A stretch of 64,000 bases of DNA, from assembly GCA_905478225.1 (NCBI GenBank), contig CAJQHR010000040.1:55959-119958 (forward strand). The letters are read 5' to 3'. The position numbers and the translations under genes are program-made. Numbering within the stretch: position 1 is the stretch's first letter; each line of letters begins with the position of its first letter. Positions 1 through 9,700 of the stretch are shown in pieces. The stretch is from an uncultured Crocinitomix sp. GTDB taxonomy: Bacteria > Bacteroidota > Bacteroidia > Flavobacteriales_D > Crocinitomicaceae. Under the pieces are notes generated by a model that was not told the DNA's origin, did no database searches, and saw only the letters and a list, made by a program, of their open reading frames with translations.

Positions 1-21
1 GCAAACATCTCGCCAGTGCAA

Positions 22-372
22 ATGGATCTGGTAAATACTGATTATCATTTGTGGGAAACGCAATCGACTGCTGTTTTTAAAAGTAAATTTTTATATGCCT
101 GCATGCTTGTGTTTGGAATAGGTTTGTTTTCGGGCTGCGGAGTTCCTGAAGAGGAACATTTAATGGGGGAGGTTGAACCTATAGAAATGGAGGAAATAGA
201 TACGAATAATACAACTTCAATTGATAAACGCAATGAGGGGTTTACTTTATCTGCACGCCTCGGAAGATTAGATGCCTGTGATTCTGAAGTTAATTATAAT
301 AATTATGACGCTTTTGGAAATTATTCAGTCACAACTCGGCTGAAGAATAAACTTGTTGAGGATGAACGTTAA
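22..372 (+). CDS. Small hypothetical lipoprotein
   Basis: The protein is about 116 residues and I do not recognise its family. A hydrophobic stretch (FLYACMLVFGIGLFSGC) ends in a lipobox-like FSGC, so the mature part is probably a lipid-anchored, acidic, Asn/Glu-rich peptide in the cell envelope. The ATG at 22 lies two codons inside a GTG at 16. Both starts leave about 20 polar residues before the hydrophobic segment, which is long for a lipoprotein signal, so the true start may be internal and is uncertain. The gene is convergent with the NlpC/P60 gene. Confidence 0.45.
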   Translation: MDLVNTDYHLWETQSTAVFKSKFLYACMLVFGIGLFSGCGVPEEEHLMGEVEPIEMEEIDTNNTTSIDKRNEGFTLSARLGRLDACDSEVNYNNYDAFGNYSVTTRLKNKLVEDER

Positions 373-439
373 ATTTCATGGTTGGCAGTAAAAAACGAAT
401 ATCAAATACTTCCTTAAGACCTAACAATTAAAACAACGC

Positions 440-1207
440 CTAGTATCTCCGAATACTTTGATAATGGTGTGTGTACTTATCCAAATCTGTTCTAAAAATA
501 CCCTTTTCGTCAAATGGATCAAGCCGCACACAACCCGCCGCGTGAATAATTTCGTTTTCTTTCGTTAAAATTCCTACATGGTGAACAATGCCTTTTGCAT
601 TGATGAAAAACGGAACATCACCAACTTTTCGATCGGCATAAGCAATCAATTCTCCTTCGTGTACTTGCGCTGAGGCGTCTCTTGGCAATAGTTTGCCGTG
701 TACTTTAAATATGTTTTGAACAAGCCCAGAACAATCAATTCCAAATATGGATTTTCCGCCCCACAAATAAGGGGTGTTGAGGTAATCTAAACTGGTTTGG
801 ATCAGATTTAAGGCGCCTGCATTTACGATCTGTTCAGTTGTGTAAATCTCTTTGCCAAAAATCATGGTATTGTCTTTGAAATTCACCAATGCTGAACCCA
901 ACATAATATTTTGTTTACCACGGGGACCTGTAATCGTAAGTAAGGGGTCTTGTAAATATTGTAATGGAATACTAGAAACTTTATCGTATTCTTCTTGGTC
1001 GATATAGGTAAGTTGCTTAAAGTCCATCCAACCTTCGTAATTGTCAGCTGTAAATCGAATTTTAACCCAGGGTTGACCCTTTTCAATAACTTCAACAGCA
1101 TCTCCAAACAAGAGTTGTGTCACTATCTCTGATGCATCTGAAGCAGACGCCCGAACGGGGGCTACTGATAGGTTGCAAATTCCAAAATCTTTTATTTCAA
1201 GTAGCAT
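440..1207 (-). CDS. NlpC/P60 family peptidoglycan hydrolase with SH3 domain
   Basis: This is a 255-residue cysteine peptidase of the C40 (NlpC/P60) type, predicted to cut peptide stems of peptidoglycan. Residues 1-75 form an SH3b-like region (VRASASDASEIVTQLLFGD, PWVKIRF). Residues 125-250 carry the catalytic domain: PYLWGG, then the nucleophile in DCSG (Cys159), the His of HHVGI (about 209-210) and a third polar residue in HAAG (His222). All three catalytic elements are intact. No clear signal peptide is visible, which is common in the Bacteroidota versions. The gene lies downstream of the minus-strand acyltransferase/PAP2 run, but a gap of over 70 bp separates it from the frameshifted STAS-like gene. 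Confidence 0.88.
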   Translation of the reverse strand: MLLEIKDFGICNLSVAPVRASASDASEIVTQLLFGDAVEVIEKGQPWVKIRFTADNYEGWMDFKQLTYIDQEEYDKVSSIPLQYLQDPLLTITGPRGKQNIMLGSALVNFKDNTMIFGKEIYTTEQIVNAGALNLIQTSLDYLNTPYLWGGKSIFGIDCSGLVQNIFKVHGKLLPRDASAQVHEGELIAYADRKVGDVPFFINAKGIVHHVGILTKENEIIHAAGCVRLDPFDEKGIFRTDLDKYTHHYQSIRRY

Positions 1208-1320
1208 AAAAAAACTATAATTGAATTTAACGTATTGCTATTTATCCAAATTTACAATTTTAATTTACATTGTCATAATTGATCAAATGGCTTGGATTGA
1301 TTCTTTGGATCTGACTTTGG

Positions 1321-1770
1321 TTAGCCACTTTTTCGCTGTTTGAATATCTGCGAATATCTGCGAATATCTGCGAATATCTGTGTGAAATAGATTGGCTTGA
1401 AGAAACTCATGTAGAATTTAACTAAAATTCTAACGGGCAAATTATTAACAATAATTGCTGATGCTTTAATTTGAGGAATAGAAGGAGCCCCTTTCGCAAA
1501 AAAATGTTGCGCTTCTCTTGACATACTTCCAAAGCTATCTTTTAAATCAACAATTAAACTGAAGGAATCTGAGCCGATTTCCTTTAAAATGACAGAGTCG
1601 ATATGTTTCGCTTCAGTCACATTCAGGTCAATATCCGGTGGGAATTTAAGGTGAACTAGGTTCTGCTGGTCAATATGAAGCCTTACACCGAAGTGCACTG
1701 CGTCATATTTGTGGTCGTTTTCATGGTGGGGATATGCACTAAAAATAATAAAGAAAATAATACCAGTCAA
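1321..1770 (-). CDS. STAS-like (DUF7793-type) protein, C-terminus frameshifted by a 10-bp repeat
   Basis: The body (HIDQQNLVHLKFPPDIDL, LIVDLKDSFGSMSREA, then KASAIIVNNLPVRILVKFYM and FFKP) resembles the small STAS-like proteins of Bacteroidota that end in an xLFTDxxxAxxWL motif. In the current frame the protein instead ends FADIRRYSQIFKQRKSG. The cause is visible: four tandem copies of a 10-bp unit lie at 1341-1380. Removing two copies would give FADIQTAKKWLTKVRS and a stop at 1283-1285, exactly the expected family ending. The first ~20 residues are probably not coding; a GTG a few codons before HIDQQ is a plausible start. The gene follows the PAP2 gene by 25 bp. It is either an assembly or mutational frameshift or a phase-variable locus. 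Confidence 0.6.
   Translation of the reverse strand: MTGIIFFIIFSAYPHHENDHKYDAVHFGVRLHIDQQNLVHLKFPPDIDLNVTEAKHIDSVILKEIGSDSFSLIVDLKDSFGSMSREAQHFFAKGAPSIPQIKASAIIVNNLPVRILVKFYMSFFKPIYFTQIFADIRRYSQIFKQRKSG
1341..1380. repeat. 10-bp tandem repeat, four copies
   Basis: Four head-to-tail copies of (t/c)GAATATCTG lie inside the 3' end of the STAS-like gene. The unit is not a multiple of three, so each gain or loss changes the reading frame of that gene. Two or five copies would restore the conserved ending; four do not. Confidence 0.95.
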
Positions 1771-1795
1771 GTGTGTTTTCTAATTCTATAAATTA

Positions 1796-2590
1796 TCAGA
1801 GCCCAATTCTTAAATATCCTCCCACATAATCTTGTCGGATATTTGGCATAAAGCTGAGTTGGTGCGTTTTGTTTCGTTTGTTCATGTTTTTAAACGGGTT
1901 CCATCTTTTAAAGGGTTCAAAATAATAAACTGCATTTGTCACGAACATTCCAATTCCAGCTCCCAACAAAACATCAGGCACCCAATGTCTATTGTTTAAT
2001 ACGCGTAAAGCCCCTGTAGTTGTTGAAAAAAGGAAACCACTTGCTGCTAAAAGAGGAGCCGTTTCGCGAAATTCGTTATAAAGAACTTGGCTTTGCACAA
2101 AGGCTTGTGAAGTGTGTCCAGATGGATAGGCGGTATAAGCGCCATTATTTGGTCGTTGGATTCCTAGACCTAGTTTTAAACTCCAGACAATTCCAGCGGT
2201 TACCGCTTCGGATATCACCAAAAATTTAGTTTGATTCCAAACCGTGTTCTTTGCTGGTACGCCAAAGAGATCGGCAGCATACATGGTTACAACCGGAGCA
2301 TAATGAATCCAGTCATCAACATGCGTGCGAAATGTATCTGCAACGAATGAACGCGCCAATGTTTGCAAGCCGTACTTTGTGGAGTCACGCATTAAATCGA
2401 CACTAATCAAACTTAACCCAATTGGCACCCACGCTCTAGAGAAAAAAGTTGCTGGTTTACGATAAAATTCCTTTTGTGGACCAATAATTTTTGGATCAAT
2501 TTTTACAACGGAAATCGAAGTTGTATCTTCTTGAGCTATACCAGGAACAGCAAGAACAAAAAGAAGGAATAAAAAGAGAAGGTTTTTCAT
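1796..2590 (-). CDS. PAP2 superfamily phosphatase, exported
   Basis: This is a 264-residue membrane-associated phosphatase of the type-2 phosphatidic acid phosphatase family. The start has a signal peptide ending near AVPGIAQ (residue 20). All three signature motifs are present: K139 to R146-P147 (KLGLGIQRP), PSGH at 156-159, and R196 to H202 to D206 (RVLNNRHWVPD). The likely substrate is a lipid phosphate or pyrophosphate on the periplasmic side, such as undecaprenyl pyrophosphate, lipid A or phosphatidate; the sequence does not decide which. The start codon overlaps the stop of the upstream acyltransferase by 4 bp, so the two are probably translationally coupled. Confidence 0.9.
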   Translation of the reverse strand: MKNLLFLFLLFVLAVPGIAQEDTTSISVVKIDPKIIGPQKEFYRKPATFFSRAWVPIGLSLISVDLMRDSTKYGLQTLARSFVADTFRTHVDDWIHYAPVVTMYAADLFGVPAKNTVWNQTKFLVISEAVTAGIVWSLKLGLGIQRPNNGAYTAYPSGHTSQAFVQSQVLYNEFRETAPLLAASGFLFSTTTGALRVLNNRHWVPDVLLGAGIGMFVTNAVYYFEPFKRWNPFKNMNKRNKTHQLSFMPNIRQDYVGGYLRIGL

Positions 2591-3723
2591 TTACGTTTGT
2601 GCTTAGGCTTCAAAGATAAAAATTTAGATTCGATAAATCGATAACTTAAATCTGAGCCCATAAAAGTTAAAGCAGCGCTCAGAATAAAGAAGATTCCAGC
2701 GCTCGCTATAACAGAAAAATTTTCGAAGGGAATAAATCGAAGTAAGAGATACATGACAACCAGATGATACATGTAGATGCCATAGGAAATTTTACCGAGA
2801 TAATTGAATGCTTTTATGCGTCCAAATTTAAAAAAGGAATGAGCTCCACGGATTTGATCCAAGATAACAAATGCGAAAAAAAGTGACAATACAGATCGTT
2901 CAAAAATAATCAGCTGTCCGCCAAATAATTTGTTTTTTGCAAGGCAGAGCATAAGACCCAGCGCATACATAATGACAACTCCTATTTTTCGCATACTCTT
3001 TAATTTATCTAACCATTTTCGTCGGTGAAATAAATTGACACCGATAAATGCGCCCATCAAAATATCTTGGCAAACTGCTAATGTGTGATGGTAAATGATT
3101 TTATCATCCGTCCAGTTCAAATACTGAAAAATAAATGAGGCAACGTATAATGCGGCTATGAGGAACTCTAGTTTAATCGTCTTTAGTTTAAACAAAGCGA
3201 ATAATGCAATTCCCCAAAACAAATAAAACTGCTCTTCTACTCCAACCGACCAAGGGGAGGTCAAAAAGTTGATAGAATCATTGTTCCCAACCCATATTTC
3301 ATCAAAATTGGCAAGAAAAAAGAAGTAGTAAAGCGGATCGTGCAAGGTAAAATAATCTGAAAACAAGAGTGGAAAGATGACAAAACCTATAATTCCAATA
3401 ATGAAATAGAGCGGCCAAATCCGCAATGTTCGTCGAATAAGAAATTTACCCAAATGAAATTTTCCAAAATTCTTTCTTTCATTCAAAATTAAAAATGTGA
3501 TTAGAAAACCGCTGAGAACGAAGAAAAAATTGACGCCTAAACTACCTTTGCTTGTAAATAAATAAAAGGCTTTGAAAATACTCGATTCACTGATAGCTGG
3601 ATAAAGTCCACGAATTTCATTTGAAAAATGAAGCATAAATACTGCGAAGGCTGCCAAAAATCTCGCAGCATCCAAATTTGGAAAGTAGATTGATGTAGAT
3701 TTTTTAGTAGCGAGATCAGTCAA
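2587..3723 (-). CDS. Acyltransferase 3 family membrane protein (OafA/YrhL type)
   Basis: The 378-residue protein begins with the family hallmark: the N-terminal LDAARFLAAFAVFMLHF contains the catalytic-type histidine, followed by a segment ending in NFFFVLSGFLITFLIL and RRTLRIWPLYF. About ten hydrophobic helices span the rest, and GKISYGIYMYHL near the end is also typical. Members transfer acetyl or other acyl groups to sugars of O-antigen, exopolysaccharide or peptidoglycan; the acceptor here cannot be told. It is the first gene of a minus-strand pair with the PAP2 phosphatase, which suggests envelope lipid or glycan modification. Confidence 0.9.
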   Translation of the reverse strand: MTDLATKKSTSIYFPNLDAARFLAAFAVFMLHFSNEIRGLYPAISESSIFKAFYLFTSKGSLGVNFFFVLSGFLITFLILNERKNFGKFHLGKFLIRRTLRIWPLYFIIGIIGFVIFPLLFSDYFTLHDPLYYFFFLANFDEIWVGNNDSINFLTSPWSVGVEEQFYLFWGIALFALFKLKTIKLEFLIAALYVASFIFQYLNWTDDKIIYHHTLAVCQDILMGAFIGVNLFHRRKWLDKLKSMRKIGVVIMYALGLMLCLAKNKLFGGQLIIFERSVLSLFFAFVILDQIRGAHSFFKFGRIKAFNYLGKISYGIYMYHLVVMYLLLRFIPFENFSVIASAGIFFILSAALTFMGSDLSYRFIESKFLSLKPKHKRK

Positions 3724-3747
3724 AATAGTTCTTATTACTTTCTAGAG

Positions 3748-3776
3748 GTTGCGTGTCGAGAAAATCATTAATTTTG
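3748..3776 (+). promoter_or_regulatory. Candidate Bacteroidota-type promoter for the L-2-hydroxyglutarate oxidase gene
   Basis: A TTG at 3749-3751 is followed after 17 bp by TAATTTTG at 3769-3776. This matches the flavobacterial -33/-7 pattern TTG-N17-23-TAnnTTTG. Transcription would start near 3783, about 12 bp before the TTG start codon, leaving a very short leader. Confidence 0.5.
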
Positions 3777-3794
3777 TACCAAATTTAACGGAAA

Positions 3795-5036
3795 TTGGAA
3801 AATAAAGAAACATTTGATGTTGCAATTATTGGCGGTGGTATCGTCGGTGCCGCAACGCTTTATAAATTGCAAATGCGAAATCCTGATTTGAAAATAGTTT
3901 TGATTGAAAAAGAACCAAAACTAGCAAACCACCAAACAGGACACAATTCAGGTGTAATACACTCAGGATTGTACTATAAACCGGGTTCTTTAAAAGCACA
4001 AAATTGTGTTCAAGGAAGGCATGAGTTAGTGGCTTTTTCTAACGAATATGGTGTAGATCATGATGTCTGCGGAAAAGTGGTTGTTGCCACAAAGGAATCT
4101 GAATTGCCGTTTATGGAGAAGATTTTTGCAAATGGTCAAGCGAATAATACAGAAGGTATTGAGATAATTAATGCTGATCAGGTAAAAGAAATTGAGCCAC
4201 ATGTTAAAAGCATTGGAGGAATCTACGTTCCGTGCACTGGTATTGTAGATTTTGTTGGCGCAACCGAGAAGATGGTGGAAGTGGCACTTGGTAAACAACC
4301 AAAGTCGAAATTGGTATTAGGCGAGAAAGTAATTGCCATTAATGACATATCGGGTTACAAAGAAGTAGTGACTGAAAAGACAGCTCAAAAAGCGAAAAAG
4401 TTAATTTTTTGTGCGGGTTTACAAGCGGATAGAATGGCTAAGGCCGACAAAGTGAAGTTGAAAGAGAAGGTTGTGGGGTTTAGAGGTGACTATTATGAGC
4501 TAACTGATCAAGCCAAGCATAAGGTTAAACATTTGATTTATCCAGTGCCGAATCCAGATTTTCCTTTTTTAGGTGTTCATTTTACAAGGATGACAAACGG
4601 TGAAACGGAATGTGGCCCAAATGCCGTTTTTACGTTTAAGCGTGAAGGTTATGGAAAAACTGATTTTAGTTGGAAGGATACTTTTGATGCGTTGTCTTAT
4701 GGCGGAACTTGGAAATTGTTTTTTGGCAATATGAAATTCGGTTTTAACGAATACCGCCGAGCATTCTCTAAACGTTTATTCTTAAAAACGTTGCAAACAA
4801 TGATTCCGGATTTGACCATGAACGATATTAAACCCGGCCGATCGGGTGTGCGTGCTTTGTTACTAGGAGCTGATGGCGATACTAGGGATGATTTTAGAAT
4901 CGAACATACTGAAGATAGTATTCATGTTTTGAATGCACCTTCACCAGCCGCAACGGCTTCCTTAGCTATTGGCGAATATATTTCTAAAATGGCGGAAGAA
5001 AAATTTGCTTTAAAAACAGCAATCATTACGGAATAG
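3795..5036 (+). CDS. lhgO: L-2-hydroxyglutarate oxidase
   Basis: This 413-residue FAD enzyme oxidises L-2-hydroxyglutarate to 2-oxoglutarate. The Rossmann motif GGGIVG is at residues 13-18, followed by the substrate-channel signature HNSGVIHSGLYYKPGSLKA, which is characteristic of the LhgO/L2HGDH family. The C-terminal region has PGRSGVRALLL and an ending typical of the family, and the length is as expected. The start is TTG; no in-frame ATG lies near the conserved N-terminus. The gene stands alone, divergent from the acyltransferase gene, with its own candidate promoter. Confidence 0.93.
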   Translation: MENKETFDVAIIGGGIVGAATLYKLQMRNPDLKIVLIEKEPKLANHQTGHNSGVIHSGLYYKPGSLKAQNCVQGRHELVAFSNEYGVDHDVCGKVVVATKESELPFMEKIFANGQANNTEGIEIINADQVKEIEPHVKSIGGIYVPCTGIVDFVGATEKMVEVALGKQPKSKLVLGEKVIAINDISGYKEVVTEKTAQKAKKLIFCAGLQADRMAKADKVKLKEKVVGFRGDYYELTDQAKHKVKHLIYPVPNPDFPFLGVHFTRMTNGETECGPNAVFTFKREGYGKTDFSWKDTFDALSYGGTWKLFFGNMKFGFNEYRRAFSKRLFLKTLQTMIPDLTMNDIKPGRSGVRALLLGADGDTRDDFRIEHTEDSIHVLNAPSPAATASLAIGEYISKMAEEKFALKTAIITE

Positions 5037-5240
5037 TTAAAAAAAGGGCTGCACTGATTGGTACAAACCTTTCTTTACAGGTAAATCACAATTTAAATTG
5101 TCGCATTGGACTTTCCTTTTAGTGCAAAGGCAAAGCAATGCAACTACTCGAAAAGTATTACTTTCTTTTACATGAATTTTAAGTTATAAATGAATATTGA
5201 AGGCAATTAAGAGAGGCAGTACTGAGTTTTATACCAAAAT

Positions 5241-5612
5241 TTATTCGGTTGTAATTCGGTTCGTTTTAGGTTCTTTAAGTGGACAATTTGGGCTGGCAAA
5301 TAGTTCATGAATTGATGCTGAAATGATTTCTCTTCCCCAAAAAATTCCTGACACGAAATAACCGGTTTTATATTCGCCATTGTCTTGAATGTATTTATAG
5401 GGAACTGGCAAATCACGAAACTGCATGTTTTTAACATCTAAGTCAATTAAATCCGCATTAGTGGTATAGGTAGTATCCCAATTAAAAGTATTGTGTGTAC
5501 TGTCTAAATATTCAGTTACCAGGCAAAGATAAGTGCCAATATAAGGTTCATATTTTTTCTTTCGGCAAGAAAAAAAGAGGGTAATAACAAGTAGGCAAAA
5601 AAAGGATTTCAT
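5241..5612 (-). CDS. Small hypothetical lipoprotein
   Basis: The 123-residue protein begins with a clear lipoprotein signal (MKSFFCLLVITLFFSC, lipobox FFSC), followed by a basic RKKK and a beta-rich body containing YEPYIGTYLCLV. I do not recognise the family. It lies 52 bp downstream of the end of tsaD? No: tsaD is upstream of it on the same strand only in genomic order, with tsaD reading towards it, so the two could be cotranscribed. The role is unknown; an envelope location is likely. Confidence 0.6.
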   Translation of the reverse strand: MKSFFCLLVITLFFSCRKKKYEPYIGTYLCLVTEYLDSTHNTFNWDTTYTTNADLIDLDVKNMQFRDLPVPYKYIQDNGEYKTGYFVSGIFWGREIISASIHELFASPNCPLKEPKTNRITTE

Positions 5613-5664
5613 TCAAATAGCAATCGTTTTGCACTATAAAACGTTGGAGAGGGCAAAAGGGTTG

Positions 5665-6687
5665 TTAAAACTTTAGTCGGGCGCTAGGTGCAACATCTTG
5701 TCCAGCAAATTCTCCCTTCAAAAATTTATAATAACCCCCAATTCCTATCATGGCAGCATTGTCTGTGCAGTATTCGAAACTCGGAATGAATGTATTCCAT
5801 TTTTCACGAATTCCAATTCGTTCAAGTTCGCTCCGCAATAATGAGTTGGCAGAAACCCCGCCCGCAATCGCAATATCCTTTATGTTATAATCGGCAGCAG
5901 CTTTTGTTAATTTTAAAAAGAGCGACTGAATAATGGTGGATTGATAGGAGGCACAAATATCCGCTAAGTTCTCCTCAATGAAGTTTGAATTTTTTGCCAT
6001 CTCCTTTTTCAAAAAGTACAAGATGCTCGTTTTTAATCCGCTAAACGTAAAATTATATCCTTCTAAATTTGATACTGGAAATTTAAATTTCTTTCGATCT
6101 CCCGTCTTTGCATATTTATCAATCAACGGTCCGCCGGGGTACCGAATTCCCATTATTTTTGCTGCCTTATCAAAGGCTTCGCCCGCCGCGTCATCAATTG
6201 TTTGACCGAGAATTTCCATATCGAAATAATCATTGACCCGCACAATTTGTGTATGCCCGCCAGAAACGGTCATGCATAAAAATGGAAATTTAGGATAACG
6301 CTCTTGCTCGTTATGTATGAAATGCGCAACGATATGTCCCTGCATATGATTCACCTCCACGAGCGGGATATCGAGTCCCAAAGCAAAGCTTTTTGCAAAG
6401 CTTGTTCCAACGATTAATGAACCTAACAATCCAGGGCCGCGTGTAAATGCAATTCCGTCCAATTCTTTCTTGTCAATATTCGCTGCTTTTAAGGCAGCAT
6501 CAACTACAGGAATTATGTTTTGTTGGTGTGCTCTCGAAGCGAGCTCCGGAACAACGCCACCATATTGTTCGTGCACTTTCTGTCCTGCCACAATATTCGA
6601 CAATACTTTGCCGTTTTTAATTATGGCTGCGGAAGTGTCGTCACAGGAAGATTCTATTCCCAATATTATGGTGTCTTTACCGCTCAA
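5665..6687 (-). CDS. tsaD: tRNA N6-threonylcarbamoyladenosine transferase TsaD
   Basis: TsaD transfers the threonylcarbamoyl group to A37 of ANN-decoding tRNAs, working with TsaB and TsaE (not found here). The 340-residue length is standard. Visible family marks are GIESSCDDTSAAII near the start, HMQGHIVAH with the metal-binding His114 and His118, SGGHTQIV, and GGVSANSLLR near the C-terminus. The start is TTG (reverse complement at 6685-6687); no ATG occurs between it and the next upstream in-frame stop. It is divergent from tamB with under 100 bp between them. Confidence 0.96.
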   Translation of the reverse strand: MSGKDTIILGIESSCDDTSAAIIKNGKVLSNIVAGQKVHEQYGGVVPELASRAHQQNIIPVVDAALKAANIDKKELDGIAFTRGPGLLGSLIVGTSFAKSFALGLDIPLVEVNHMQGHIVAHFIHNEQERYPKFPFLCMTVSGGHTQIVRVNDYFDMEILGQTIDDAAGEAFDKAAKIMGIRYPGGPLIDKYAKTGDRKKFKFPVSNLEGYNFTFSGLKTSILYFLKKEMAKNSNFIEENLADICASYQSTIIQSLFLKLTKAAADYNIKDIAIAGGVSANSLLRSELERIGIREKWNTFIPSFEYCTDNAAMIGIGGYYKFLKGEFAGQDVAPSARLKF

Positions 6688-6767
6688 AATCGTATTTTTA
6701 TCAAAAATTATTTAAAATCGCAAAACTAAAGAAAATACTGAAAGGAATTGGTGCTTCTATCCATGTT

Positions 6768-9700
6768 TTGGTTGAATTGATACTACTGGGTTTAATAATT
6801 TTTGCATTTGCTATTCGTACTTCTTGGTTTCAAACCTATTTAGCCCAGCAAACTGCCTCGTATTTATCGAATGAATTAGGAACAGAAATTACCATTGATA
6901 AGGTAGATGTTGTCTTTTTTGATTTGGTAGATATTGAGGGTGTTTATGTCGAGGATAAAATTAAAGATACGTTGCTTTATTCAGAGGACATTCGTGTGAA
7001 TATTGGCGATTTTAGTTTGTCAGATTCATTTGTAGATATAGATGAGGTAGCATTGACAAACGCGCATGTAAATATTAAAAAGTTTAAGAACGATTCTACT
7101 TTTAATTTTCAGCATATCGTAGATTATTTTGCGAGTGAAAAAGAATATACAACGGCGGCATCTAACTTCAAGGTCAATGTTCAAAAAATTAATTTGAACA
7201 ATATTAATTTCGTTTATCACGACGCAAACAGTCAGCCACTCAGCTACGGAATTGATTATTCGAACTTGGCCATTCAACATCTAAGCGGTGAATTTTCTGA
7301 ATTTGGAATGGATGAAGGTGTGATTAAGGCAAAAATTAATAACCTTCATTTTAAAGAATGCAGTGGATTGGTTTTAACCAAATTCTCATCTGATGTTTCA
7401 TATAGTAAAACGCGAATTGGACTCGATAATTTGGTCTTAGGATTTAATAATTCATTATTACTGTCCGATAACCTGGAGCTTTTAACACCAAACGGCGCTT
7501 CCGATTTTTCAAACTTTGTACATAATGTGACCATAAACGGAAACGTGAGGGACACAAAGTTAGACCTGGTAGACGTTGGTTATTTTGTTCCAATTATTCA
7601 AGGAATGGATGCCAAAGTAAACTTGAATAATATTGACATCAGCGGTGTGGTATATGAATTAAAGTTAAGAAACACAGACATTACTTTGCTTGATTCAACG
7701 ATTATTCGAGGCGATTTTCAAATTCCAGATTTAGATCATGGAGATGTGTTTTTTGAAGATAAAATTACGCTTTTTCAAACCACTGTAGGAGATCTGCAAA
7801 AATTAAAATTGACCCCATTCTTAGGTGATGATGATTATTTGCAGCTTCCGTCAACCATGCAAAATGCAGGACTTATTCAGCTTAAAAATGGTCATTTCAC
7901 TGGCTACTTAAATGAATTTCAAGTGGATGGTGATTTGACTTCAAGTATAGGAAATGTCTCGTCAGAATATGGAATCAAATTCATGAAAAACGACGCCGAA
8001 GATATTTACTATTTCGAATCGGGTAAAGAAGGGCTTTGGAGAGATGTGCAAGTCACTAATTTAGATTTGGGCGCACTAACCGGGAATGACCTTTTGGGTA
8101 AAACCACTGGATACTTGTCAATAGGTAAAGGATCGAAAGGATTAAACTTGGATGAAATAGACGTCAGGTTTAATGGAGAGTTTGAAGAAATCGATTTAAA
8201 TAATTATGTCTACACAGGAATCAACATTCGGCAAGGGCGCTTTGGAAACGAAGTATTTGATGGAGTGATTGATGTAACAGATGATAATTTAGCCCTGCAT
8301 TACGACGGCTCGGTTGATTTAAAAGGGAACATGAAATTTAAATTTGACGTATTAATTGATAGTGCCGTCATTTCTAAACTGACAAACAAACACGATAGTA
8401 TTGTAGAAAAATTAATTTCTAAAGTTCATGTTGAAATTGCAGGAACTTCACCCGAAAATCTTGAAGGATCGGTGTTTGTTGAAGATCTGTCTTATAAAGA
8501 AAACGACATTGATTTCGAATTGGATAGCCTAAGATTATTGATTGTTAAAGATCTTGTTTCGGATAGTATTACAGTTTTGTCTGAAATGATAGATTTGAGG
8601 TTAACTGGAAAATATGATTTGCTTGATTTATGGCCTGTTGTTCAAAATCAATTGTCCCGAGTCGCAAGTAATATGATTGATCCCGTAAATATTGGTAAAA
8701 CAAAAAATGAATTTTTTGATTTAGAAATTGACTTAAAAGAGGTCAATCCAATATTGCAATTTTTTGATGAAAACATTTTTATTGCGCAAGATTCACGGGT
8801 TCGTTCAACTTATAATTCAACTGATTTAAAACTTAAGGTGGAACTTAATTCAGATCTTGTGACCTATCAAGAGATGAAGTTTACGGATATTCAATTCGTC
8901 ACCTATTTTGATAGTTTAAGAGCAAACGTACAATACCAAATTTCAAAAATAGAGCTGAACGACAGCCTTGGTGTCACAAATGCGGCAGTTTTTAGCTATG
9001 TGAAAAACAATAAATTTTCAACACACATAGGTTGGGATGGATTAGGAAACATAGAACCTGCCTTATTTGCATTCAGTACAGTCCTAGAAGAGGATCATGA
9101 TGTTGTAACAGATTTTAAACCTTCATTCTTCTTTTTGAAATCGCATAAGTGGGATGTAAAACCAGATTCGAAACTTTTGTGGAATAAAGATGTTTTTGAA
9201 CTCACAGATTTTGAAATTAAAAATGGCGATCATCTAATTGATGTGCATGGCCGTGTTTCTCATGACTCAAAGGACTGGCTAAATTTTGAAATTAGAGATT
9301 TTAATTTAGCCGATTTAAATGGGTTACTTGGTGGAGTAACACAAATGGGCGGTATTTTAAATATTAATGGAGGGGTAGCTGATGTATACGAAAATATAAG
9401 TTTTATGGCTTTATCAGATATCAAAAACTTTGTTTTAGAAGGAGAATTGATTGGAGATGTATTGGCAGATAGTAAATGGAATAAGGAGAGTAATAGTGTT
9501 GATTTATTTGGCAGACTAAAGCGAGATAAGTTAGAAACGTTTTCATTTAAAGGAAACTATTTCCCAGAGAAAGAACGGAATAATCTCAAATTAAACATGA
9601 CTTTTGATAATACTGATATTGGTTTTCTTAATGCCTTCTCAGATCCAGATTTATACACTAATATTGAAGGCATTCTAAACGGGAATTTGAAGATAACAGG

